Of a stretch of 64,000 nucleotides of DNA, positions 45,101 through 57,800 are shown piece by piece. The stretch is from Sycon ciliatum. Taxonomy: Eukaryota > Porifera > Calcarea > Leucosolenida > Sycettidae. Made by a program: the position numbers and the translations under genes. Positions within the stretch are counted from its first letter, which is position 1. Each line of letters starts with the position of its first letter. Under the pieces are notes generated by a model, which was given only the letters and a program-made list of their open reading frames with translations, was not told the origin of the DNA and did not search any database. The stretch covers positions 39,277,149-39,341,148 of the forward strand of contig NC_088644.1 of the NCBI RefSeq assembly GCF_964019385.1, read 5' to 3'.

Positions 45101-48100
45101 GTTGCCTATCTCTCTTTTGCCAATGAAGAAACAGCCCTATGTTGCCATGGGGATAGGCGTTTGCGTTTAAATTCAGGATGTGTCTCTCTTGGTTATGCTT
45201 GTCGTTAGCTCGGATTCATTTCACTGCATTCTTGTGCTGTGTGGTGCAACAGGTGATCTTGAATCGACCAGACCTGGTTCCATTTGTCAACCATTTGTAC
45301 ACAATTCCTGAGTTAGAGGTTAGTCAGTGATCAGTCATGCCAGGGTTTGAACAAACAAGCAAGCAAAACCTGCAGATCAGAAAGGGTTTACATGGAGTTG
45401 CCTACACCATCTATGAGGCAGCATTGCAAGCAGCTGGTCGTATAGTGCAATGCTATCTTGATGTGCTGTGCTGGGTTTTTTTTAATGCGAGTGATCGGTT
45501 TGCAGGCGACCCTTGCCCAAACTTTGCAACATCATAGACTATTACGGTGATGTGATAATTTCTAGTTCCAGCGCGATGCTGCACGAGTTCCCCTTATGTT
45601 AACACCTTAGTTATCTCAAAGATTCAATTGTTCTCAGCTGCCTCACTTACCCAGTCGTCCTGAGTATACAGGAGTGCCATTCAGAGTGCCTAGCCATTCA
45701 GTTGTACACATTCTTCACCGATGAGATCACCTTCATAATTGGAAAGGTGGTTTACTCTAAAAGGCTGCCCGAAGGAAACAGTATGAACTGTAACTTAAGA
45801 GAGTTGTGCAACTTGCTGGTGTGATGAACCAGATCAACCGGGGTGTCCCGTTGAATGTGAAAAGAACAGCATTGTAGATTCTAAAATGCCTGCTTGTCAC
45901 GCTACTGGGTCGTTGCTGCAGATTCAGTTGGCAGATGAGCTCGTCGCCATTGACGGTGGCACGACACGGACAGGGAAGCACAAGGAGAATGCTGCTCTGG
46001 TCGGTGAAGACTCTGAAACAGGAGTACGGCAGTTCAAAGGTCAGGTTCTCCAGGCGCGTAGCACCACCGTCGGAGGGGGTCCAGGGTCTCCCCGTGAACA
46101 TTTTGAAAATGGGATGAACAATCCTGCATTCTGGGCGAAAAAGTGGTCCGGCCAAAGCAGGACCTGTTGCACCCCTGTTCTGATATCCCTTTCCCCAACG
46201 CTGAAGATGCCCCCATGTCCATTGTCATTGGTGTGTTTTATCATTGCTCTTGGTTTTACCGGAACGTGTGAAATGCAGTCGGTGCGCTTGGATGGCGACA
46301 TCAGCACTGCCATGTATTCCAATTTTCGAAACACTCCGAGTTGTGCTGGTCTTTTCGACAAACCGAATGAAAATACTCAAATGACTTTCACATGATGGTA
46401 TGCCAGAGTTAACTTTATCTGTTCTGGATCGATGCACAATCAAGCTCTACTGCACGACGCATGCTCAGTACCCTACGGCAGAGCCTTCCACGCAATAGAG
46501 AGTCGTGACACAGCTTCCTCTCTCCCCATTGTGATATGGACCATGATCATCTTTCGAGAATGCTAGATTTCTGCGGAAGGTCTCCGCCCTTCTGCACCCA
46601 CCCAGTAAACCATCGCTAGGGGACACCCTCAGGACCCCATTCCGACCTTTGCCCCGCTCAAGAGTGACATGCCTGCCTATAGTTTCACACATGGGACAGT
46701 TGGGCAATCCTGTTTCTGCTTGAAACACAAACCTCGTCTTGATTGCATTAATGCAATGTCGTGTGCACGTGCAGGGCCACCACACAAGGCCATGGCTAAG
46801 GCACTGCTAAGGAAGTGGAAACTACAGCAGCCAAAGTTGGAAGAGGCCTCCAGGCTGGTCCTCAATCAGACGGGTATGGAGGTGCCCTCGTTCATACGTG
46901 GACGTCTTGTCGATCGCGTAACGCATGAACGACTACAGGTAAAGTACAGTAAAACCTGTAACTAAAGACCACCGTGACTAGCGACCACCGTGACTAGCGA
47001 CCAGCCTGGTACTACCGACCACTTCGCCAGTCACGGACGGTCTCACATTCAAAATGCACTGTGACTAGCGACTACCTGCTGCACGCGACCAGCGACCGTC
47101 TTTTCTTGCCCCAAAGATGATTATTGACCCGTAACTAGCGACCGCGATGTACGAAATAAAATGTTGCTCAAAGCTCCTTCTTGAAAATTTGCTGATTTTC
47201 CATGGTCCTGAAAGGACTCTTTCGATACTACAGCTGAACAAATGAACACAGATCATTTTGACTGTGGAATCGATGTGGACTGCACTACACCTGTCCAAAT
47301 TTCAAGCTCTGTCAAGAATAAACACGATAGGAAACGTCTTGGACAGCGCATCAAAAGCGCTCTCTGATCGATGTTACTACTCGGAGGAGAAACGAAGACA
47401 GAGCGGCTCTGACACCCCAGTCATACAGACGAATCGATGATGGCATCAAGGAATCCAGAAACAAAGCAGCACCGCAAGGTCCTGATGCTGAAGGATCGCG
47501 TTCAAGCAATCGAGAAGTTACAACAAGGACAGTCGGCACGCTTGATCACATGAACAAATTTGAAGCCCAGCGTAAAACGAAACTTCTACAGGGAACGTTT
47601 GACTCCTGGTTTTATAAGTAGCAGCTGAATTTGCTGTCTGCAAAAAGTAGTCTTCCCCCTCTGTCTCTCTCCGTCTCTCTATCTCTCCAAGTGTTGTTTC
47701 ACCTGAAACAAGAATGGCATTGCGCAAGTCCTGGGGAATCGTATTACTATTAGCTGCATTTTGACATACATATCATATACGGTAGTGTTGAAACGAGCGT
47801 ATCTATAACAAACGAGCGATCTGTTCCACTAACGAGCAAGCTATCGAGCGAGCTAACGAGTTTCATTGATGTGGCAAATATGATTTTTTGAATATTTTTT
47901 TTTCTAAGTTCCATTTTTTTCAGCTGGTTCAAATTATCATCGCCGGCATTTGGGGTTGCTGCTGCTTCACTTCGGACTGCTGTTTGGTGTCGAGATGTCT
48001 TTTCAGCGCCGTCGTCGAGTAGCCTTTGTAAGAATAGACCGTTTTGCAAAGATTGCAAGTAGCCCTGGTCTTCGCTGCATCGCGGGAGAAAACTTCCAAA

Positions 48101-51100
48101 CGACTGAGCGTAACTATTTTACTTTCACTCGAATGGAGAGGTGACCGAAGCATATCCTGCGACAGGTCAGCAGATGCGGAACAAGACATCAGTGGAGTCC
48201 ACCAAAGCTGCAACGACAACTGAACCAACTCAAGTGTCTTGCAGGCATACAGTCACTGTAACTGCGAGTGATTTTCACTTTGCGCGGGACTGGACTCTCG
48301 ATCGACCAGGGAGTCGTAAAAATTAATATGTTACGACTCCCTGGTCGACATGTACTGCCATGTGTACGGAGTACGGTGTATGGTGTTCGTTAATGCAAAC
48401 GAGCTGGCCGCACAAACGAGCCGAGTTTCTGGCGAGCGAGCTAACGAGTATCCGGTGAGATCGTTTCAACACTAATATACGGGATCCGTATATGGTCGCG
48501 CAGTGCAAACCTCTAACTAAAGACCACCTGCCACTAAAGACCGCTTTTGCTGGCCCCAAGGGGTGGTCGTTAGTCACAGGTTTTACTCTACATGTAGTCT
48601 ATATCTTGTCATGGGACCTAGCAGACATTGTGCACCCGCTGCATCATCTCCAACCTGGATAGCACATTGGGCAACTGCGCATTGTATTAGATTTATAGGA
48701 TGTCGTGATAGACTGCGGAAATGGTATTATCTGAAAAATCTTTAGCAGGTGTGAATTGAGGGGAGGATAACCCAAAGTACATAGTTGGCGCCCTCCACTC
48801 GCATGCCCCTTGGTGGCCTGGCAGTGGCACGAATGCGCCTGGACATTCATATGTACATGTAAAGTGGTGTTATCGTAGGGCGTTAGTTTTGCATCTTCGG
48901 CCGGCTTTCAGTGAGCGCAGCTATCGTGTTAGCTGTGCTGGACATCAGGTTCTAGTACAGGTACAGTCAAACCTCGTTAGGATGAACTTCAATGGACCGA
49001 ACAAGTTTTTTTGTCTTATCCGGAGTTCTTCTTATCAAGACTTCACTAAAACATTGATATGCATATCATACGGATTGTATTTATGTGAAGGTGCGTGCTG
49101 TGGCAAATGTAACACATTTTTTCATAACATAACCCAGCAACAGGTAAGTACAATGTGCAATGAATTCATGACAGCATGTCCGCCGCCTCGTAACATGTTT
49201 TGCCAGTACAAGAGGCCTCGGCTATCGGAAAAAAAACTATACCCAGCGCACCCACGGGGATCAAAAGTTCGTACTACACGCTGATTTTGTTCAAATCACG
49301 CTTGAAGTTAGTTCGTCTTCAAGAAAATTCGCCATAAAGGAGTTCGTCGTAAGCGAATAATTTGACTTGATATGATGCCTGGCCAACCATAGGATTGGCC
49401 CTAGTTCGTACTGAAGGAAAGTTCGCCTTATCAGTGTTCGTCCTAATGAGGTTTGACTGTACCCACCTTCTCCTTGTAACCTTAGTCTTGTGTGATCTTC
49501 TACAGTAATATGATGATGTACATGTTCTATAGTAATATGATGATGTACATGGCAATCATGAATGATTACTAGTATCAATAGTACTCATAAAAAGGACAGA
49601 CTTCAGGCTCATTACGAACATCTTGAAAGTTTTTGCAAGCAGAAGCAAATTAAATTCACACTTAGGCTGTTAGGTAGGTCGTCGAAACCTCGTTAGTTAT
49701 GTCCAGTGGTTGTCTCTTGTTGTCGCACTACATGTGTCCTTTTTTTTAGTATATCGCATTTTTGTCTCAGAGGAAACTGTTTACTTAGTATCAATAGTGT
49801 GTACCCATGACTCCCCATGATTATTTAACTGATATTCTAACTTAACTGACATTCTAACTTGTCCAGGTTGGCGATGTCATACGGTGTCCATACGAGCTGA
49901 CTATAGATGAGAGCTGGATCACTATGTGGCACATGCTAGTGTACAACCCGCGCACGTCCGAATTCAGCGCCAAGCACAAGTCCAGGCTGGGAACGCATCG
50001 TCCAGTCTTGCCGTATGCACTAGCTCAGCTCCTGTGCATAGGCCTATCCGTGTCCAAGTGAGTAGTGATCATGGTGTATGCATAAGGAAGCTGGTTGCTC
50101 CCACACTGGAGCTCTCGCTTTCCCCGCCAACATGATTTGACACTTGACTTTCGTATTGTTGTGTGTACAAGTATGATATTTCCCCGAATAAAAGTCGCAC
50201 ACCTTTTTACATAAAAATCAAGGTAAAAAGGGGATGTAACTTACAATCGAGCAATGAATTACTATTGAAGTCAATATAATATGGATCAAACCTGAAAATA
50301 GGGGGTGCGACTTACAATCGAGTGCAACCTGGGGAGATACGGTATATGCACATGCATGAACAAGGGCGTCGGCAGGTATTCTAAGGTGATACAGCCAAGC
50401 CACTTGAAGTACAATTCACTCAATGGAGATGGCTGTGCAGAACAAATTCGAAAATTTTGAAACCAAATCAGTGCATTTTATTGTTTCACGTGTTACCTGT
50501 GGGCAAAGGGTGGTGCGGTCAATACCGTAGTGACTGTAGCATGTCTAACGCCGCTGTGTAATGCCACACTATGCAACCCTCGAGAGCTTTCTAACACAGA
50601 AGTCAGAATGATTTGCCGTAACTCGGCAGACTAAGCCACTTCACAGCCAGCAGACTAAACCACTTGTTTGCCTGTGTATGTGCGCCGCCCACAGACTGAC
50701 GGAGAAGGCACGTTTTCACTTGGGTACGTACGACAACATCATGGTGAGGCCGCTGGAAGCCGGAGACATGTTTCGCTCGTTTGTGCGCGTGGACAAGAAG
50801 AGCTGGACGGCTGACGGCTACCTGGTCCTGGACACCACGCATGTCCTGGTCAATCAAGGTACAGTGGCCCATTGCAATACATATCGGCATCCACTTTTTC
50901 TATTCTGCTGTGATGGCTTTCCGGTGGCCATGTCTGTTTGCAATAGTTTAGCCCTGCAGACACCTCATAATCTTGTATACTGGAGGCAGGTGACATCCCA
51001 CCTTGTGAATAGAGCAGAGCAATGTTCACTGTTACTGTGAGATGCACACACCTAGGGCCATGTAGTCGCAGTAGTCGTCTTGCTCATGAGGTCTGCACGT

Positions 51101-51767
51101 ATATCATATCTGAAGAGTTCCCTCTGGTCTACTTGTTTCATGTGTACTTTGATGATGTCACCATGCCATCATGATGACATCATACTGATCATAGTGCCAT
51201 GGTGATGTCCTGAGGATGAAGTGATGTTCACAGGATTATTCATCTTGCAGCTATCTTGCTTTATCTGCAATGTGTTGCTCGTCCTGTTCCAGATGACAAG
51301 CTTCAGTTCAGTTCACGAAAGAAAACAATGTTTCCATCTAATCCGAGCGAGATCAATTCTGAAGCTGGCAAATCTCTGGCACCAACTAAGCTGGTGAGAA
51401 CCTCAATCCCCTGCAAGTCAAAAAGACCTAACTGGCAGCATACATATCAACCAATCACATCCACTACAGCTGTCTAGCCTAGCTTTCATAACCAGGGTTG
51501 TGAGATGGATTGCGGAAAGTAAGGCTACAAAGCATTTCAGTTGTATAGCAAAGGTTTAGATTCATGCATGGGGCCTCTCCACCCGGTGCAGTGTCCTGGG
51601 TCATCTCCACCTGGTACAATGTCCTGGGTCATCTCCACCCGGTACAATGTCCTGGGTCATCTCCACCTGGTACAATGTCCTGGGTCATCTCTAGGGGTCA
51701 AACGGGTGTACCGGTTACCCGGGTACCCGCCCGTTAATCTCAGGTACCGTTAGTAAAAGGGTACCCG

Positions 51768-51806
<39 letters not shown>

Positions 51807-54800
51807 AGCTTGGATTTCGATGATCCTACTCGTAGATCTACTACTAGTACTCTTTTCCTTTCTCCTGTGCATTCCCGCTTTCGACTTTGTCAGGCAGGAA
51901 CAGGCTGAAAGACAGTCGTTCTCTCCACTCTAGTGCAAGTAAAACTCCTCGTACTGGACGTTTTTGATTGCGATGTGAGAAAATGCAAGACTTGAAACTC
52001 GTTCAAGGAGGTGGCAGCTGCTGAGTTACTAGAAACTTAGTAGAAAGTTATGATGGTTCTCCGACATCATTATGTATGGCAGCTGAGTTACTAGAAAGTT
52101 ACGATGGATCTCCGACATCGAACCTGCCACAGTACTTGAAGATGAACTAGTGTCACCAGGCTGAGTGACCAGTCGGAGTGTCACACACGGTGATGTCCGT
52201 AGGTGGTAGCTATGATACTCATGGTTGTAGTTTGTTCCTTCATTTTCAATCGACGAACTCGGTTTAGTTGAAAAGTAGTTCGAAATATTGCATACAAGAT
52301 TACCGGGATTTGTGAAGATTCGTTTCACGAGTTCAACGAGCTAGCACTAGCAGCTAGCTGGCCAGCAGCAAATCAGCTGTGTCAGGCACCCCAGCTAGCT
52401 ATGGGTGCGAACATCTTCTGAATACGAAGAGTACCAGTTCTCTGCGAACATAGCAAAATAGGATCGCGCGAGATCACGGAAGTTTTGCTAAACTACTCTG
52501 TCCTTGCATGGCTTGAATCACATCCGTCTGCAGTTGATTTTTTGCGTACATGTATCAAAATACATGTAGCACGAGGACCATGTACGATTGTAACTGCCTG
52601 TGAAGTTGTGTACATGGGCAAATGTACGGATGACATTCATTTGGAACTTCATTGCCATAATATAATTATGAGACACGAATCATAATGTGGTATCAAAATA
52701 CAACCTGAGAATATACAAATTTAAATCATGATTTATGTGAGAAATGCGCAAAATATTAATATGGCTGCTAAAGAGTACCCGTTAACCCGCCCGTTAAAAA
52801 AATTACCCGTTCGTTAGTTAAAGGTACACCCGTTTGACCCCTAGGTCACTCATCTCCACCCGGTACAGTGTCCTGGGTCATCTCCACCCGGTACAGTGTC
52901 CTGGGTCATCTCCACCCGGTACAGTGTCCTGGGTCATCTCCACCCGGTGCAGTGTCCTGGGTCATCTCCACCCGGTACAGAGTCCTGGGTCATCTCCACC
53001 CGGTACAGTGTCCTGGGTCATCTCCACCCGGTACAATGTCCTGGGTCATCTCCACCCGGTACAATGTCCTGGGTCATCTCCACCCGGTACAGTGTCCTGG
53101 GTCATCTCCACCCGGTACAATGTCCTGGGTCATCTCCACCCGGTACAGTGTCCTGGGTCATCTCCACCCGGTACAGTGTCCTGGGTCATCTCCACCCGGT
53201 ACAGTGTCCTGGGTCATCTCCACCCGGTGCAGTGTCCTGGGTCATCTCCACCCGGTACAGAGTCCTGGGTCATCTCCACCCGGTACAGTGTCCTGGGTCA
53301 TCTCCACCCGGTACAATGTCCTGGGTCATCTCCACCCGGTACAATGTCCTGGGTCACCTCCACCCGGTACAGTGTCCTGGGTCATCTCCACCCGGTACAA
53401 TGTCCTGGGTCATCTCCACCCGGTACAGTGTCCTGGGTCATCTCCACCCGGTACAGTGTCCTGGGTCATCTCCACCCGGTACAGTGTCCTGGGTCATCTC
53501 CACCCGGTGCAGTGTCCTGGGTCATCTCCACCCGGTACAGAGTCCTGGGTCATCTCCACCCGGTACAATGTCCTGGGTCATCTCCACCCGGTACAGTGTC
53601 CTGGGTCATTTATTTATTTATTGCAGCATCTCATAGCACAGTGAGAACACCGGCCAATACAAAGAGAGAGGGTGTTAGCCAACCACGGCAAGGAAGGGAG
53701 AAGGGGAGGAGAAGAAAAAAGGAACCGGCATGGATAAGTAGTGATTGCAACAAAATGAGAAACACAAAATCAAAGTCAAGGCGCGACAAGGCTCTTAAAA
53801 AGGCGGAGGGAAGAAAGGTCCTTAGCTCCTTGGGGAAGTGCCAGCCACGCGGAGTACGCAGTGAAAAGGGGAGAGTGAAGTAGAAAGGAGGACTTGGGTT
53901 TCGGAAGGGAAAGGGAGTTTCTCGTGCTACGGGAAGAAAACCAGTTGAAACAGTGGAGGTGAGGTGGACACAGATTGAGTTTGAGAGAATGGATAAGGGT
54001 GACAAGATGTGAATTACGTCTCTTAGACAAAGGGGTAGTGTGAGCAAGGGCATAAAGGGTGGAAGATGGGAGCATGCGGGGTTTCCATCTCCACCCAATA
54101 CAGTGCCTGGGTCATCTCCACCCGATACAGTGTCCTGGGTCATCTCCAGCGGGTACAATGTCCTTGATCATCTCCACCCGGTACAGTGTCCTTCGGTCAT
54201 CTCTTCCCAATACAGTGGCATTGATCTGAGACAAGTAGACATCCAATGGACTGGCCAAAATTTTCCACATTTCAATGCTATCGCCCATTTTAGAGGTCTT
54301 AACTTGCCTCCAGTGGACTATTGAAAGGTGTCCTCTATGTCCTGGCTTCCATACTTCTTGCCGTCCTGATTTAGGACAGGCTGGCAGCACTCTAGGCTGA
54401 AAAGCAGCAGTTACTAAGGTGAGTGTCGGTGTGTTTGTATTGCAGGTCAAACCTGAGTCAAACGTTCGTCAACATCTCCTCGCCAGGCCTCTAGCTGAGC
54501 TGATGGCAACCCAAGGTCAACAGCAAGCAATCTTGGAGCCTGGCCAGGTGTTTGTCCATCGTCTGGTGCGCTACCTCGACAAATACGACTGCATATACTT
54601 CAGCAATCTGTGTCGCCTCACCAATGACTTCCACATCAACTTCTTCAAGGTAAGGGTAAAGTTTGACACGCACATAGGAAGTGATTACAGCGTAACTAGT
54701 TGAATATAATTATATTCAACATCCTACAGCATGCAATCAACTTGCAGCTACCCAAAACTAATCATGAGCGGTAAGAACCAACGCTGAGAACCAGCCATGC

Positions 54801-57800
54801 ATAGTAATACGGATACGCCAAACCAGAAGCACCAGGGTCATCACAATATCGCATACTGATATCATGATTGATACATGTGCCTCCGAGGTCATCTGGAACT
54901 TTTGAATTTGCATCTTCTATAATTCCTGTCCAGTAGTTGGGCGACCGTTGTTAGTTCATCTGCCTCATTCCTCTTTCCAGTGCACTGAAACAGTCGAGTA
55001 CTCACTTGCCGTGTTGTTCCATGCAGTATGAGACCGAGCAGTTGATAGTGCCCGGGCCACTGGTCATGTACTGCGCCATTGGCAACTCTCTGCCAGACCT
55101 CGGTGAGCAAATCTACCACGAGCTGGACTTGGGCACACACATCAACAAATTCAGCCCGGTAAGTCGCTTGACGAGCATTTTGACCAGTACATGTACTCAC
55201 ACACGTTCTCTTTGCAGCAACCAAGGAGTACATGTAGTACAATACAATAACTACTCCCTGGCTGCAACCGCCATTCTGGATTCACTAAATTTTCAGCCAG
55301 CACCCATCCTCAATGTGAAACAGTTAAAAAGTAGATGTAATGTGCAAATGGCTGCACTGGACTTTGCCAACCCTTGGAAAAGTCATTCTGACTCTACGTT
55401 TGAAATGACTGTCATTAAGAAAAATTGCCAGTGATACAAACAACGACTTTTGTTGCTAAATCCCAAATCTTGTATGTATCAACTTGTACAGTCGGGTGAT
55501 AGGGTCAACTATCAGTGCTTTGTGAAAGGTCTGCTGTTATGCACTACTGAGGGATGCCATCCTATTGATGTTTGCATGCTATGTATGTGTGTACTTGTCA
55601 CGTCTGTTCAGGGTGACAGTGTTGGTACGATTTCGTACATAGCTGACGTGAAGACTCTGCCTGAGAATGACGGTAAGCACATTCAGCTGGCCGACCAAGC
55701 TGCGACTTTCTCAGTGTTCACGCAAATACCAGTCGACGTGCACAGACAGAATGGTACCGCCTTCGCTGCCATCCAATCCCTGGGGGAATGCCATTGATGA
55801 TGGCTATTGTGTATCACTGCAGTAGTAACTGACTGGATGTTCAGGTTTTGATCAGAGCACGTTTTAGTCATCCAAGCAGTTAGTGCCACACAAAGTAGAC
55901 CGATTTGTCTTCATCATATTATAGTATGAGTATCCTGTACATATCATAATTATGTTGCTTAGACAGTCTTCACAATTGACCACATCAGGTGTGCCCGGAG
56001 TGTTGCGCACCTGTTTCTGGATTACATTATGGAAAACGACGGGGGTACCCAAGCATTGGCACAGAGTATCTTTTTCCCCACGTGCGCCCTTGTACCATGC
56101 ACCAAGATCTTTTTGTAGACTGAGACGCCCATACCCCGTCACGCCCATATCACACCCGGCCCAACACATCCTCGTGTTTCCTAATGGCTCGATTTCAATT
56201 TCCCCACATACACCTGGCAAATTGAAGAGTCTCGCACAACACGCATTACGCATGCCTACATTTGTATTTTTGACTAGATTTGCAGCAGACACTTCCAAAG
56301 TATTTACGAACCGATGGCCGGCAGAATTCACTTCCTGTTCCCCAACAGCAGCCAATGAACACAGATCATACTCATTTCACCTCAGAGTGGCACCACGCTG
56401 AAACAACCAGCTGATCTAGCCCCGTGATATTCGTACAGTCCACTTCGCCGTACGATTAGCACGGTGTGATTTCAGCCACACATACTCGGTCACGAGGCAT
56501 TCATTCCTGGCTTCAAATCAGGGTGTGGTGCTCTTGCGGAACTTAACGGTAATTGTTGGGCTGCTTCTTTTGGCTAACTGCATGTAGCTCTGGAAGAAGT
56601 GACGATAAAGCAGATCGGGATCAAGAACGTGGACATGGAAATGCTTGCCAATGAGTGTCTGCCGAAAGCGCTATTTGCGCTGGACCTTGTACGTCCGTCT
56701 GACTATGAGAAGGTACGTGAGGATAATCGAGCCACTTAAGCCATTACATATACAGCCTTTAAGAAGGCATGGCTAAGGTCGAGCAAATGAGCATTGCCAC
56801 ATTCGACATTAAAAGCCCATGGGTCAGAGTGCTCGTACTCTGCGGCACCTAGCACTCATACATCTAGGCACGTACTGTGCGGCACCCAGCACTCATACAT
56901 CGAGGACCAGTAAAGTTACTGTGCGCTCATCACTATAGTCAAGTGAAAAGGGAAAGAGATGGTTGCGTGAGAAATCCAATCAAATTAGAGCTGAGGCACG
57001 TGCAACGCGTAGCTGCGTGACTCTACTTTGGTCCAGCCAATCATCGTTGCACACCTCATTGGCAATACCTCATGCTTTTCTGCCTTGAAAAAGGAGTTGA
57101 CCAGCTGAAAACTGGTTGGGCCAAAGTCCAACCAGCCATACTGGTTGCCACACCCCTGTTTTTTTGGCACACTCCAACTAACTACCCCAGTTTCAACTCA
57201 TCTCTTCTGACCACTGGGCCACGTGCTTGTTCAACCCAGCACTAATGCTACCGAGTAAAGAACTGGACTATTGTTTTTCCCTTATCGGTTAACAAGGACA
57301 CGCACTTCCAGTTCCTCCCGTGGATAAGTGTCTGATCACACCATATCATCAAATTGTTGTGGATGGCAAGCAAAGGGACTTTTCTCCACGTCCAATTGCA
57401 AACTATTGTCTCCCCCGTTGCTTATTCAATTGCATCCCTGTGCCAATGTTACGAATGACCACTAAAGGGACATTTCCCCCACATCTAACTGCTGTACTGT
57501 GCCAATGTTGACTGCAATTAGGCAATCAGTAAATTGGAGCTATTTAGGCCGCAATGTATGTGTCACTGGGCAACCAGTTCGCTGTCCATCTAGGACTGTT
57601 ATACACTTGTGGCCTGTCTCTATGGGCTGAGCATGTAACCTAGCTCCAGGCAACCATTCGTGTCATGTAACCTGGCTTCAGGCAGCTATTCGCAAATGTC
57701 ATGTGAAATGGCTCAATGCAACACCAGATTGCCGACTAAACACCTTAGTATAGATCTTGTGCAACACATCCACACTGTATGACTTATGTGAGGCTTGCAG

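Larger units (their letters stand above)
47783..48474 (-). mobile_element. hAT element nested in the pogo-like element
   Basis: The ends TAGTGTTGAAACGA and TCGTTTCAACACTA are perfect 14-bp inverted repeats flanked by the direct 8-bp duplication ATATACGG (47775-47782 and 48475-48482), diagnostic for hAT insertion. The interior repeats CGAGC/AACGAG motifs and holds a BED-finger fragment on the - strand. Confidence 0.88.
46947..48588. mobile_element. Pogo-like element in intron 3, host to a nested hAT
   Basis: Ends CAGTAAAACCTGTAACTAAA and the complement of GTTAGTCACAGGTTTTACTC are inverted, with TA flanks. The left end lies only 8 bp after the exon 3 donor. The interior contains a 692-bp hAT element and an inner copy of the end sequence at about 48505-48560. 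No pogo transposase frame is recognised. Confidence 0.7.
51573..54215. repeat. 28-bp minisatellite in intron 6, interrupted twice
   Basis: Unit CCTGGGTCATCTCCACCCGG plus TACAGTGT. Blocks at 51573-51691, 52850-53608 and about 54090-54215. The middle block (about 27 units) has a ten-unit higher-order period: the TGCAG variant recurs at 52949, 53229 and 53509, exactly 280 bp apart. It is split by a hAT-like element and a LINE end. As 28 is not a multiple of 3, all three frames read the same peptide-like repeat; this is not a protein gene. Confidence 0.92.

Noticed and set aside
45886-46395. 169-aa open frame in intron 2 of the fusion gene as an extra exon
   Set aside because: No suitable acceptor/donor pair keeps the frame, and its composition does not resemble the flanking exons.
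52834-53883. Three overlapping long open frames (up to 349 aa) of SPPGTVSWVISTRYSVLGHL-type repeats
   Set aside because: They arise because a 28-bp minisatellite unit lacks stops; the same peptide appears in all three frames. Lies inside an intron.
55864-56401. Overlapping 163-aa (-) and 149-aa (+) frames in the intron before exon 10
   Set aside because: Neither has a recognised domain and they overlap on opposite strands. They may come from an unrecognised repeat, but I cannot support a gene.
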